DNA from: Ruegeria aquimaris
Lineage (GTDB): Bacteria; Pseudomonadota; Alphaproteobacteria; Rhodobacterales; Rhodobacteraceae
DNA: 64,000 nucleotides
NCBI RefSeq assembly: GCF_025751555.1
Contig: NZ_JAOWLB010000003.1
Location: forward strand, 186,001-250,000
Direction: 5' to 3'
Position numbers and translations under genes: made by a program. The notes beneath the pieces were generated by a model. That model was not told where the DNA came from and did not search any database. It saw only the letters and a program-made list of their open reading frames with translations. Shown one piece after another: positions 8,009 to 16,005 of this stretch (position 1 is its first letter; every line of letters starts with the position of its first letter).

Positions 8009-8827
8009 TCAGCTTGCTTTTGCAGAGATAACAGCGACAGGCACCGGCACTCGAAACTTTGAACCATCATTGAACTTGCTGCTGACAGTCTCAGCAATTG
8101 ACGCCGCTATCTTCTCAATCGTCCCGTCAGTCTGGCTTCTTATTAGCATGCCCGCGCCAACGGTTGCGGTAAGGAAGATATCGAACAACTCAGATGGCTC
8201 ATCCAGAACCCATTCAGAAGCGACTGTTTCGTGATTGAGTATCTTCAACCTCGCTGCGGCCATCGTCGTTGCCGCGTACTCACGCCCCGCAAATGCGAAC
8301 AGGTCTGGTTGTGATGGTGCGGCAGAAAAATCTGCATGGGTCTTCATGGCGCCAAAAACGGCTGCAAATGCAGGTGATGCAGTAGGCCCGACCCAAGTTG
8401 CCATGATGAATTCGCCATTGGGTTTCAAAACACGCCGGATTTCCGAAAGCGCTTTTGGTTGATCCGGTATGTGCATCATGCCGAAATTGCAAATAACTTT
8501 GTCGAATATGGCATCGTCAAAGGGCATCGCCATGGCATCTCCCTCGACGATCTCTGCAGAGGGCGCAGACCTGCGAGCCTTTACAAGCATTTCGGGCGAG
8601 AAGTCTAACCCAGTAACGTTCGCCCCTTTTTCTGACACCACAGCCGTCAATGTCCCTTGTCCACAACAAAGGTCGAGAACTTTGTCTTGGGCGACAATGT
8701 GATTTTCAGCAATGTAGTTACCTACATGGTCCGTTATGGGAACGAAGTACTTGATATATGCATCTACAATGCCACCGTTAGCCCAGCCATCCCTCTCAAG
8801 TGCACCGAACTCTTCGAAGTCGGACAT
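8009..8827 (-). CDS. Class I SAM-dependent methyltransferase
   Basis: 272 residues with the SAM-binding motif I VLDLCCGQGTL near residue 50, acidic motif II GLDFSPEML and the post-motif GDAMAMPFDDAIFDKVICNF, the UbiE/COQ5-like Methyltransf_11 pattern. The substrate cannot be deduced. It stands alone between two oppositely oriented paa units, and its codons use A and T at third positions more than the neighbours do, so it is probably a later insertion. About 220 bp before and 230 bp after it hold no recognisable gene. Confidence 0.8.
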   Translation of the reverse strand: MSDFEEFGALERDGWANGGIVDAYIKYFVPITDHVGNYIAENHIVAQDKVLDLCCGQGTLTAVVSEKGANVTGLDFSPEMLVKARRSAPSAEIVEGDAMAMPFDDAIFDKVICNFGMMHIPDQPKALSEIRRVLKPNGEFIMATWVGPTASPAFAAVFGAMKTHADFSAAPSQPDLFAFAGREYAATTMAAARLKILNHETVASEWVLDEPSELFDIFLTATVGAGMLIRSQTDGTIEKIAASIAETVSSKFNDGSKFRVPVPVAVISAKAS

Positions 8828-9060
8828 GTTCTCGTCCCCTCTATTGTTGCTCCGAGGCTACCACGATCCAAAGGAAGCTCAAAACGACCGCTGATGCTCT
8901 ATCGGCTGGGCAGGTCAGACACGGCGATTACTCGGTTCCTATGCAGCCTCGATCGTCCACGTTGCGGACTTTCAAAGCGGGAAGCGCCGTGTCGCGCATC
9001 AAGCCAACGCGGGCCTGCTGCGCGTGTTAAGAACGGTACGGCGCGCGTCTCTTCCCGGGA

Positions 9061-9657
9061 TCAGAGACCCTTGAGCCCGTGCAGCGTCAGGTCGCTGACC
9101 ATGCGGGCATAGTCCTCGCGCGCGGCGGTGTCGGCGCCGGAGTTCCACATGTAATACCAGTTCAGCATGCCGAAGACCGACATGGTGGCGCCGCGCAGCT
9201 TGCCCGGGTTGCCGGCAAAGGTTTCGGGCGCGATGCCGTTCAGGATATCGCTGAGAAACCCGATCATGTCTCGCTGATATCCGCGCAGCTGTTTCTGCTG
9301 CTCGACGGGCAGGGCCGACATGCCGCTGGTCTGCACCCGGTGTTCGTCATCCACACCCTGATAGGCGAGCAAAATCTCTCGCACCACGGTATGCAGCCGC
9401 TGCGGCCCGCTCAGCCCGTCGATCTCGATGCCGCAGATGCGGTCGCGCAGGTCGTGCAGATAGGTTTCGAGGATGTCGAACAGGATCGCATCCTTGCTGT
9501 CGTAATAGTGATAGATATTGGCCTTTGATATCCCGCATTCGCGCGCGAGCTGGGTCATCGAGGCGCGGTCGAACCCCTCGCGTGCGAAGACGCGCGCCGC
9601 AGACTTCAATATCTGGGCGCGCTTCTGATCGTGGTCCTTGGCAATCGTCCGGGCCAA
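9061..9657 (-). CDS. paaR: TetR-family regulator of phenylacetate catabolism (PaaR-like)
   Basis: 198 residues: a TetR_N helix-turn-helix at about residues 15-60 (RAQILKSAARVFAREGFDRA, then recognition helix ISKANIYHYYDSKD) and a C-terminal ligand domain. It is the last gene of the leftward paaG-paaI-paaK operon, starting 3 bp after the paaK stop, which fits the TetR repressors known to sense phenylacetyl-CoA in other proteobacteria. The GACC-N4-GGTC palindromes before the three paa transcription units are its likely operators. The symbol is given by analogy. Confidence 0.8.
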   Translation of the reverse strand: MARTIAKDHDQKRAQILKSAARVFAREGFDRASMTQLARECGISKANIYHYYDSKDAILFDILETYLHDLRDRICGIEIDGLSGPQRLHTVVREILLAYQGVDDEHRVQTSGMSALPVEQQKQLRGYQRDMIGFLSDILNGIAPETFAGNPGKLRGATMSVFGMLNWYYMWNSGADTAAREDYARMVSDLTLHGLKGL

Positions 9658-9660
9658 ACC

Positions 9661-10971
9661 CTACTCCTTGTCGCGGTTGTCGACGACGCGCTTGGCCTTG
9701 CCCTGGCTGCGTTCGACATCTCCGGGATTGCCTACAACAATCTCGGTCGAAACGCCAACAATGTCCTTGATCCGCTTGGTCAGCATCCGCGCGGCGGCGG
9801 TCTTGCTGAGTTCGTCGGTCTTGTTGGGCAGCGCTTCGACAAAGACGCGCATCGCATCCATGCGACCGGCCTTGTACAGTTCGATCTGGTAATGCGGGGC
9901 AATGCCGCCGGTGGCCATCACCTGTTCCTCGACCTGGCTGGGGAAGACATTGACGCCGCGCAGGATGATCATGTCGTCGCTGCGACCGGTGATCTTTTCC
10001 ATTCGCCGCATCGAGCGCGCGGTGCCGGGCAACAGCCGGGTCAGGTCGCGGGTACGATAGCGGATCATCGGCAGGCCTTCCTTGGTCAGCGTGGTAAAGA
10101 CCAGCTCTCCCATCTCGCCATCGGGCAGCACCTCACCGGTGACCGGGTCGATGATCTCGGGCAGGAAGTGATCCTCCCAGATCACCGGGCCATCCTTGGT
10201 CTCGACGCATTCATTGGCCACACCCGGCCCCATGATCTCGGACAGGCCGTAGATATCGACGGCATGCATGTCGAACGCCTCTTCGACCTCCTTGCGCATG
10301 GCGTCGGTCCAGGGTTCGGCACCGAACACACCCACCTGGAGCGAGCTTTCGCGCGGGTCCATGCCGACCTTGTGATACTGCTCAAGGATGTTGAGCATAT
10401 AGGACGGGGTCACCATGATGCCGGTAGGTTTGAAATCGGTGATCAGGCCCACCTGCTTCTCGGTCTGGCCGCCCGACATCGGCACCACGGTGGCGCCCAG
10501 CCGCTCGATCCCGTAATGGGCGCCAAGCCCCCCGGTGAACAGGCCGTAGCCATAGGCGTTGTGGATCATGTCGCCCTTGCGCAGACCCGCCGCTCGCAAA
10601 CTGCGCGCCACCAGATCGGCCCAGTTCGAAATGTCATTGGCGGTATAGCCCACCACCGTCGGCTTGCCCGTGGTGCCCGAGGAGGCATGCAGGCGGATGA
10701 TCTGTTCGCGCGGAACGGCAAAGAGGCCAAAGGGATAGTTGTCGCGCAGATCGTTCTTGTAGGTGAACGGGAACTTGGCCAGATCGGCCAGCGTTTGCAG
10801 GTCGTCGGGGTGCACGCCCGCCTCGTCGAACCGCTGCTTGTACATCGGCACGTTGTCATAGGCATGACGCAAGGACCATTTCAGGCGGTCCAGCTGCAAT
10901 GCGCGGATCTCGTCGACCGAGGCAATCTCGATCGGATCCAGGTCTTCTTTCTTGGGGCTCAGGTCCTTCAT
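9661..10971 (-). CDS. paaK: Phenylacetate-CoA ligase
   Basis: A 436-residue ANL-family adenylate-forming enzyme of PaaK length. The P-loop-like signature LHASSGTTGKPTVVGYT is at about 94-110, the AMP-binding motif YGLSEIMGPGVA is mid-protein, and the hinge and C-terminal domain end with the catalytic Lys region SQGKAKRVVDNR. It activates phenylacetate to phenylacetyl-CoA, the entry step of the pathway. The start is preceded by GAGGAGGACG. It lies 15 bp after paaI and 3 bp before the tetR gene. Confidence 0.96.
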   Translation of the reverse strand: MKDLSPKKEDLDPIEIASVDEIRALQLDRLKWSLRHAYDNVPMYKQRFDEAGVHPDDLQTLADLAKFPFTYKNDLRDNYPFGLFAVPREQIIRLHASSGTTGKPTVVGYTANDISNWADLVARSLRAAGLRKGDMIHNAYGYGLFTGGLGAHYGIERLGATVVPMSGGQTEKQVGLITDFKPTGIMVTPSYMLNILEQYHKVGMDPRESSLQVGVFGAEPWTDAMRKEVEEAFDMHAVDIYGLSEIMGPGVANECVETKDGPVIWEDHFLPEIIDPVTGEVLPDGEMGELVFTTLTKEGLPMIRYRTRDLTRLLPGTARSMRRMEKITGRSDDMIILRGVNVFPSQVEEQVMATGGIAPHYQIELYKAGRMDAMRVFVEALPNKTDELSKTAAARMLTKRIKDIVGVSTEIVVGNPGDVERSQGKAKRVVDNRDKE

Positions 10972-10986
10972 GACGTCCTCCTCGCC

Positions 10987-11421
10987 TTAATCCTCGTCGA
11001 ACAGGTGGCCCTTGATCGCCCGGGACATGCCCCGAAACTCGGCGATGGTGCGGCCGTCCTGATTGGTCACTTTCACGTCGTAAATCCCGCTGCGCCCGGT
11101 CAGGCTGACCTCGGTCGCGGTGGCGGTCAGCCGGTCGCCCAATTGGCCCGGCGCAATATAGCTGATCACGTTGTGCTGGGCGACGGTCGACTGGTTGCGG
11201 CTGTTGCAGGCAAAGGCAAAGGCGCTGTCAGCCAGCATGAAGGTCACGCCGCCATGGCAGATGCCATGCCCGTTGCAGTGATGCGCGGCGACGGTCAGTT
11301 CCAGCACCGCCAGCCCCTCGTCGACGCGGGTAATCTCCATCCCCGCCCATTTCGAGGCGTTGTCACCCGACCACATGGCCGCAGCCGACCGTTCCGCCCG
11401 TTCTTTTGGTGTCATGCTCAC
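10987..11421 (-). CDS. paaI: Hydroxyphenylacetyl-CoA thioesterase (hotdog fold)
   Basis: 144 residues with the PaaI hotdog signature HHCNGHGICHGGVTFMLADS, whose Asp is the expected catalytic residue. PaaI hydrolyses non-productive acyl-CoA intermediates and frees trapped CoA. The start may be GTG at 11421, which overlaps the paaG stop as GTGA (translational coupling), or ATG two codons later at 11415. It sits between paaG and paaK. Confidence 0.94.
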   Translation of the reverse strand: MSMTPKERAERSAAAMWSGDNASKWAGMEITRVDEGLAVLELTVAAHHCNGHGICHGGVTFMLADSAFAFACNSRNQSTVAQHNVISYIAPGQLGDRLTATATEVSLTGRSGIYDVKVTNQDGRTIAEFRGMSRAIKGHLFDED

Positions 11422-12203
11422 TTACCCTGAAACCTTGGTGCGCGCTTTTCCAGAAAGGCGCTGACGCCTTCGGCATAATCGGCGCTTTCACCACAGGTTT
11501 TCATGGCATCGGCCTCGAGTTCAAGATGATCTTCGAGCGTGTCGACACAGGCCGCCTGAATGCAGCGTTTGGTCAGACCAAAACCCAGCGTCGGGCCATT
11601 GGCGAACTGCTCGGCCATGGCGCGCGCCTCGGTCATCAACTGGTCGTCGGGCAGCGCCTTCCAGATCAGGCCCCAGTCCTCGGCCTGTTTCGCAGGCAGG
11701 GGTTGTGCAGTCAGCGCCAGCCCCTTGGCGCGCGCCTCGCCCAACAGGCGCGGCAAGTGCCACGAGCCGCCTGTGTCGGGGATCAGCCCCACCTTGGCAA
11801 AGGACTGGATGAACTTGGCGCTTTCGCCCGCCAGCACGATATCACAGGCCAGCGCGATATTGGCGCCCGCGCCCGCGGCGACCCCGTTAACGGCGCAGAT
11901 CACCGGGAAATCGAGCGAGCGGATGAGCCGCACCAAAGGCGCATAGAAAGTGCGCACGGTATAGCCCAGATCGGGCGGGCCATCCATTTTCGACGGGTCG
12001 CGGTCGCCCAAGTCCTGACCGGCGCAGAACCCGCGCCCGGCCCCGGTAAGCAGCACCGCACGGGCGCCATTGTCGCGCGCGCCCTCCAGCGCGGCGCGCA
12101 GCGCCAGGTGCATCTCGTCGGTAAAGCTGTTCAGCCGATCCGGGCGGTTCAGCGTGATTTCCACCCAGTTCCCATGATCTTGCGCAAGAATCGTATCGCT
12201 CAT
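11418..12203 (-). CDS. paaG: 2-(1,2-epoxy-1,2-dihydrophenyl)acetyl-CoA isomerase
   Basis: A 261-residue crotonase-fold protein of PaaG type, with oxyanion-hole segments GFCAGQDLG and NGVAAGAGANIAL and the catalytic Asp143 in GLIPDTGGSWHLP. It converts the ring epoxide to the oxepin. The ATG at 12203 is chosen; the frame stays open upstream but that part lies antisense to the divergent gene. It heads the leftward operon paaG-paaI-paaK-tetR and shares a ~100-bp divergent control region with the hydratase/dehydrogenase gene. Confidence 0.95.
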   Translation of the reverse strand: MSDTILAQDHGNWVEITLNRPDRLNSFTDEMHLALRAALEGARDNGARAVLLTGAGRGFCAGQDLGDRDPSKMDGPPDLGYTVRTFYAPLVRLIRSLDFPVICAVNGVAAGAGANIALACDIVLAGESAKFIQSFAKVGLIPDTGGSWHLPRLLGEARAKGLALTAQPLPAKQAEDWGLIWKALPDDQLMTEARAMAEQFANGPTLGFGLTKRCIQAACVDTLEDHLELEADAMKTCGESADYAEGVSAFLEKRAPRFQGK

Positions 12204-12246
12204 CTCCGCCCCGCTTTGCGAATGTTTCAACAACCATCTTGCATAA

Positions 12247-12264
12247 ACCGAACGGTTGGTCAAT
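12247..12264 (-). promoter_or_regulatory. Candidate PaaR operator in the paaG / hydratase-dehydrogenase divergent region
   Basis: Read on the minus strand this is ATTGACCAACCGTTCGGT. It differs by one base in 18 from the element upstream of paaZ (17421-17438), and the upstream GAATTT(T)ATTGACC context is also shared. Its central position between two divergent starts would let one repressor control both units. TTGACC could also serve as a -35 box toward paaG. Confidence 0.7.
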
Positions 12265-12305
12265 AAATTCTTCGCAATTGATTCTCGACCGGTGGAGGCG
12301 GAGCG

Positions 12306-14351
12306 ATGGGCGAAAACGAGGTGGTTACGGTAAGGCGCGAAGGCGATATCGCCTGGGTCGAGATCGACAGCCCGCCGGTCAACGCGACCTCGACCCCGGT
12401 GCGCGCCGGGCTCGCCCGTGCGGTGGCCGAGGTGCAGGGCGACCGCGTCGCGATTCTGACCTGCGGCGGCCGCACCTTTGTCGCGGGCGGTGACATGACC
12501 GAGTTCGACCGTCCCGCCGAGGAACCGCATCTGCCCGACGTGGTGCAGATGATCGAGGACAGCGAAACACCCTTTGTCGCGGCGATGCATGGCACCGTCC
12601 TAGGCGGTGGGTTCGAGATCGCGCTGGCCTGCGCCTGGCGCATCGCCGCGCTCGGCACCAAATTCGGCCTGCCCGAAGTCAATATGGGCCTGATCCCAGG
12701 CGCGGGCGGCACCCAACGCGCGCCGCGCCTGATCGGCATGATGGCGGCCATCGACATGGCCTGTTCCGGCAAGATGCTGCGCGCCGAACAAATGTTGGCG
12801 CTAGGGGGCCTCGACCAGATTTCCGAGGGCGATTTGCGGGCTGCGGCAAGGGCTTTTGTCAGTAACCTGCCACCGCGCCCGGAAAAGACCCGGCTGCGGC
12901 AGGTAAAGGCACTGGACCCCGAGACACTTGCCGAAACCAAACGCGCCCTAACCAAGGCGGCCAAAGGCCGCGCCGCACCGCTGCACAATCTCGACGCGCT
13001 GCAATGGGCCGGCCTGCCCTTTGACCAGGGCCAACCGCGCGAACGCGCCCTGCATCTGGAAATGCGCCAGTCCGACGAAAGCCGCGCCCTGCGCTATGCC
13101 TTTTTTGCCGAACGTCTTGTCGCCCGGCCCGATACCATCGCCGGGGTCACCCCGCGCGATCTGAGCCGTGTTGCCATTGTCGGCGGCGGGCTGATGGGGG
13201 CCGGGATCGCCATGGCCTGTCTTGGCGGCGGGCTGTCCGTCACCGTCATCGAGCGCGACGCGGCGGCGGCACAGGCGGCACGGGAACGGGTTGCCGGGCT
13301 GGTCGCGGCGGGCGTCAAGCGCGGCAAGATCAGCCTCAGCGCCGAGGCCGACATGCTGGCGCGGCTCAGCACCACAGACACTTATGCTGATGCCGCCAGT
13401 GCTGATCTGGCCATCGAGGCGGTGTTCGAGGATCTGGACGTCAAGCGCGCGGTCTTTGCTGATCTGGCCGCCGTGATGCGCCCCGATGCCATTCTGGCGA
13501 CCAATACCTCCTACCTCGATCCGCAGCTGATCTTTACCGATATCCCGAACCCGGCGCGCTGCCTGGGCCTGCATTTCTTCAGCCCCGCGCATGTGATGAA
13601 GCTGCTCGAAATCGTCAAAACCCCCGATACCGCGCCCGAGGTGCTGGCCACCGGCTTTGCGCTCGGCAAGCGGCTGCGCAAGGTCTCGGTCCTGTCGGGT
13701 ATCTGCGACGGGTTCATCGGCAACCGGATGCTGGCCGCCTATCGGCGCGAGGCGGAGTACCTGCTGGCCGACGGTGCTTTGCCGCATGAGGTGGACGCCG
13801 CGATGCGGGCCGAGGGGCTGCCGATGGGCCCGTTCGAGTTGCAGGACCTGACCGGGCTGCAAATCGCCTGGGCCAACCGCAAGCGGCAGGCCGCCACCCG
13901 CGACCCCGCCGAGCGCTATGAGCGCATCGCCGATACGCTCTGCGAGATGGATCGTCTGGGCCAGCGCAGCGGCAAGGGCTGGTACCGATACTCCGAAGGA
14001 TCGCGTTCTCCGGAACGCGACCCCGAGGTCGAGGCGCTGATCGTCGACTACTCGGCCAAACGGGGCATAACCCGGCGCCCCTTCAGCGCCGAAGAGATCG
14101 CCCAGCGCCTGCTTGCGGTGCTCGCCAACGAAGGCGCCCGAATCGTTTCCGAAGGCATCGCCGAACGCGCCGAGGATGTCGATATGGTTCAACTGCACGG
14201 ATACGGCTTTCCCCGGCACCGGGGCGGGCCGATGCATCTGGCCCAATCGCAAGGCTGGGAAAAAACCATGAAAATCATGGAATTGGTCGCCAGCGAAAGC
14301 CCCGGTTCGTGGGTTCTGGCGCCAAGGGGAGCCCCATCAGTAGAAATTTAA
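12306..14351 (+). CDS. Enoyl-CoA hydratase / 3-hydroxyacyl-CoA dehydrogenase fusion
   Basis: A 681-residue bifunctional protein. Residues 1-190 form a crotonase domain with both catalytic Glu residues, E104 (GGGFE) and E124 (GLPEVNMG). A Rossmann NAD domain starts near 290 (IVGGGLMGAGIAMACL), with the HCDH signature LHFFSPAHVMKLLEIV near 425, followed by 3HCDH C-terminal repeats. No separate paaF or paaH lies in the window, so this fusion probably supplies 2,3-dehydroadipyl-CoA hydratase and 3-hydroxyadipyl-CoA dehydrogenase activity. It is divergent from paaG; GGAGG precedes the ATG. Confidence 0.88.
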   Translation: MGENEVVTVRREGDIAWVEIDSPPVNATSTPVRAGLARAVAEVQGDRVAILTCGGRTFVAGGDMTEFDRPAEEPHLPDVVQMIEDSETPFVAAMHGTVLGGGFEIALACAWRIAALGTKFGLPEVNMGLIPGAGGTQRAPRLIGMMAAIDMACSGKMLRAEQMLALGGLDQISEGDLRAAARAFVSNLPPRPEKTRLRQVKALDPETLAETKRALTKAAKGRAAPLHNLDALQWAGLPFDQGQPRERALHLEMRQSDESRALRYAFFAERLVARPDTIAGVTPRDLSRVAIVGGGLMGAGIAMACLGGGLSVTVIERDAAAAQAARERVAGLVAAGVKRGKISLSAEADMLARLSTTDTYADAASADLAIEAVFEDLDVKRAVFADLAAVMRPDAILATNTSYLDPQLIFTDIPNPARCLGLHFFSPAHVMKLLEIVKTPDTAPEVLATGFALGKRLRKVSVLSGICDGFIGNRMLAAYRREAEYLLADGALPHEVDAAMRAEGLPMGPFELQDLTGLQIAWANRKRQAATRDPAERYERIADTLCEMDRLGQRSGKGWYRYSEGSRSPERDPEVEALIVDYSAKRGITRRPFSAEEIAQRLLAVLANEGARIVSEGIAERAEDVDMVQLHGYGFPRHRGGPMHLAQSQGWEKTMKIMELVASESPGSWVLAPRGAPSVEI

Positions 14352-14422
14352 CCGCCGTTGATGGTTACAAAAAGGACCATTAACGCATTCTCGACTCACG
14401 TTTTCAGGGAGGAGTAAAACCC

Positions 14423-15442
14423 ATGAAACTGACCAAACTCAGCACCCTTCTGGCTTCGGCGGCGATGGCCGTCAGCGGCACCATCGCGATGGCGGCGGAT
14501 TACACGCTGACCATCTCCAGCTGGGCGCCCCCGACCCATGGCATCAACGCGATGATGTGGCCCAAATTCGTCGAAATGGTCGAAGAGGCCACCGACGGTC
14601 AGGTCACCGCCGAGCTGAAACTGGGCATCGCCCCGCCGCCCGCTCAGATGGACCTGATCCAGGACGGCGCCGCCGATCTGTCGATCGTCTTCCACGGCTA
14701 CCAGCCGGGCCGGTTCGTGGGTTACAAGCTGATCGAACTGCCCGGTTACGAAGGCTCGGCCGAGGCCGCCTCGGTCGCCTATTGGCGCGCCCATGAGCAG
14801 TATCTTGGCAAGGCCGACGAGCATCGCGGCGTCAAGCTGATCGCGCTGCACACCCATGGTCCCGCACAGCTGCACTCGACCACCCCGGTCACTGAGATGA
14901 GCCAGATCGCAGGTCTCAAGGTACGCATCCCCGGCGGTGTCGGTGGCGATGTGGGCACCGCCCTGGGCGCCACCGGCATCCAGGTTCCGGCCCCCAAAGT
15001 CTATGAAACGCTCGCCTCCAAGGCCGCCGACGGCGTGGTGATGCCGTTCGAGTCGCGCAAAGGTTTCAAGCTGACCGAGGTTGCCCAGAACGTCTACGAG
15101 ATGCCCGGCGGCCTCTATCGCGGCTCCTTTGCCTTCATCATGAACGAGGACACCTTTGCCGACCTGCCCGAGGACATCCAGAAGGCGCTGGAGGAAAAGG
15201 TGTTCGGCGAGCCGCTGAGCCGTGAACTCGGCAAGATCTGGGACGAGATCGACGCCATTGGCCGCGCCGAGACCGAGGCAACCGCCGGCAACGCAATCAA
15301 CGCTGCCTCGACCGCGGATCTTGAGAAATTCGCCGCCATCGCCGCCGATGTGCGCGAGAAGGTGATTGCCGAGGTCGCCGCCACCGGCGTCGACGCGCAG
15401 GCCGCCTATGACCTGATCAAGTCGGAAATGGCCGCGAACTGA
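14423..15442 (+). CDS. TRAP transporter substrate-binding protein (DctP family)
   Basis: 339 residues with a Sec signal peptide of about 25 residues (hydrophobic stretch ending SGTIAMAA-DYT). The mature part begins YTLTISSWAPPTHGINAMMW, the usual DctP start. It captures a carboxylate in the periplasm for the QM permease downstream. GGGAGGAG lies 8 bp before the ATG. Embedded in the paa locus between the hydratase/dehydrogenase and paaZ, it is a candidate phenylacetate or related aryl-carboxylate binder; this substrate is inferred from context only. Confidence 0.92.
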   Translation: MKLTKLSTLLASAAMAVSGTIAMAADYTLTISSWAPPTHGINAMMWPKFVEMVEEATDGQVTAELKLGIAPPPAQMDLIQDGAADLSIVFHGYQPGRFVGYKLIELPGYEGSAEAASVAYWRAHEQYLGKADEHRGVKLIALHTHGPAQLHSTTPVTEMSQIAGLKVRIPGGVGGDVGTALGATGIQVPAPKVYETLASKAADGVVMPFESRKGFKLTEVAQNVYEMPGGLYRGSFAFIMNEDTFADLPEDIQKALEEKVFGEPLSRELGKIWDEIDAIGRAETEATAGNAINAASTADLEKFAAIAADVREKVIAEVAATGVDAQAAYDLIKSEMAAN

Positions 15443-15453
15443 GCCTTTTCACC

Positions 15454-15476
15454 GGGGCGGCGGCCACCGCCGCCCC
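15454..15476 (+). promoter_or_regulatory. Strong intercistronic hairpin between dctP and dctQ
   Basis: A perfect 10-bp GC stem, GGGGCGGCGG/CCGCCGCCCC, with a 3-nt loop. It sits 11 bp after the dctP stop and lacks a T-run. Such hairpins behind binding-protein genes usually protect the upstream mRNA or partly terminate it, giving more binding protein than permease. Confidence 0.65.
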
Positions 15477-15498
15477 AGCCAGCCCGCCGGAGGAACCC

Positions 15499-16005
15499 AT
15501 GACGTCCCTGATCCGGCTTGCCCGCCACGCCAGCTTTGCGCCTGTGCTGGTGGCCTGCCTTGCCCTCTTCATCCTGATGGTGATGACCTTCTGCGACGTG
15601 ATCCTCAGATCCGTCCTGAACGCGCCCATCGAGGCCGCGACCGAACTGACCCGCATCCTGATGGCGGTTCTGGTGTTCTCGGTCCTTCCCATCATCTCGG
15701 TCAACAACGGCCAGATCGCCGTCGACCTGACCGACGGAATCTTTCACCGCCTGCGCCTGGACCGGATCCGCGACGGGCTGATCCATCTGGTCAGCGGCAT
15801 CATGCTCTATTGGCCGATGAGCAGCGTCTGGGTGCTGGCCGAACGGTCGCGCAGCTATGGCGACGTGACCGAGTACCTGGCGATCCCCACCTACATCGTG
15901 GGCTGGTTCATCGCCGTTTCGGTGGGCATCAGCGCGGTTGCGCTGATCGTGACCGGCCTCATGCATCTCTTTGCTCCCCGCCTGCTTTCGGAGGCCCTGA
16001 AATGA
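15499..16005 (+). CDS. TRAP transporter small permease (DctQ family)
   Basis: 168 residues with four predicted membrane helices, including the stretches starting at ~13 (FAPVLVACLALFILMVMTF) and ~135 (YIVGWFIAVSVGISAVALIV). DctQ proteins pair with DctM in the inner membrane. Its stop overlaps the dctM start (ATGA), and a GGAGG site precedes its own ATG. Confidence 0.92.
   Translation: MTSLIRLARHASFAPVLVACLALFILMVMTFCDVILRSVLNAPIEAATELTRILMAVLVFSVLPIISVNNGQIAVDLTDGIFHRLRLDRIRDGLIHLVSGIMLYWPMSSVWVLAERSRSYGDVTEYLAIPTYIVGWFIAVSVGISAVALIVTGLMHLFAPRLLSEALK

Noticed and set aside
9631-11430. 599-codon plus-strand frame over paaK and paaI
   Set aside because: It is the complement of two clear enzymes; its composition is that of a shadow frame.
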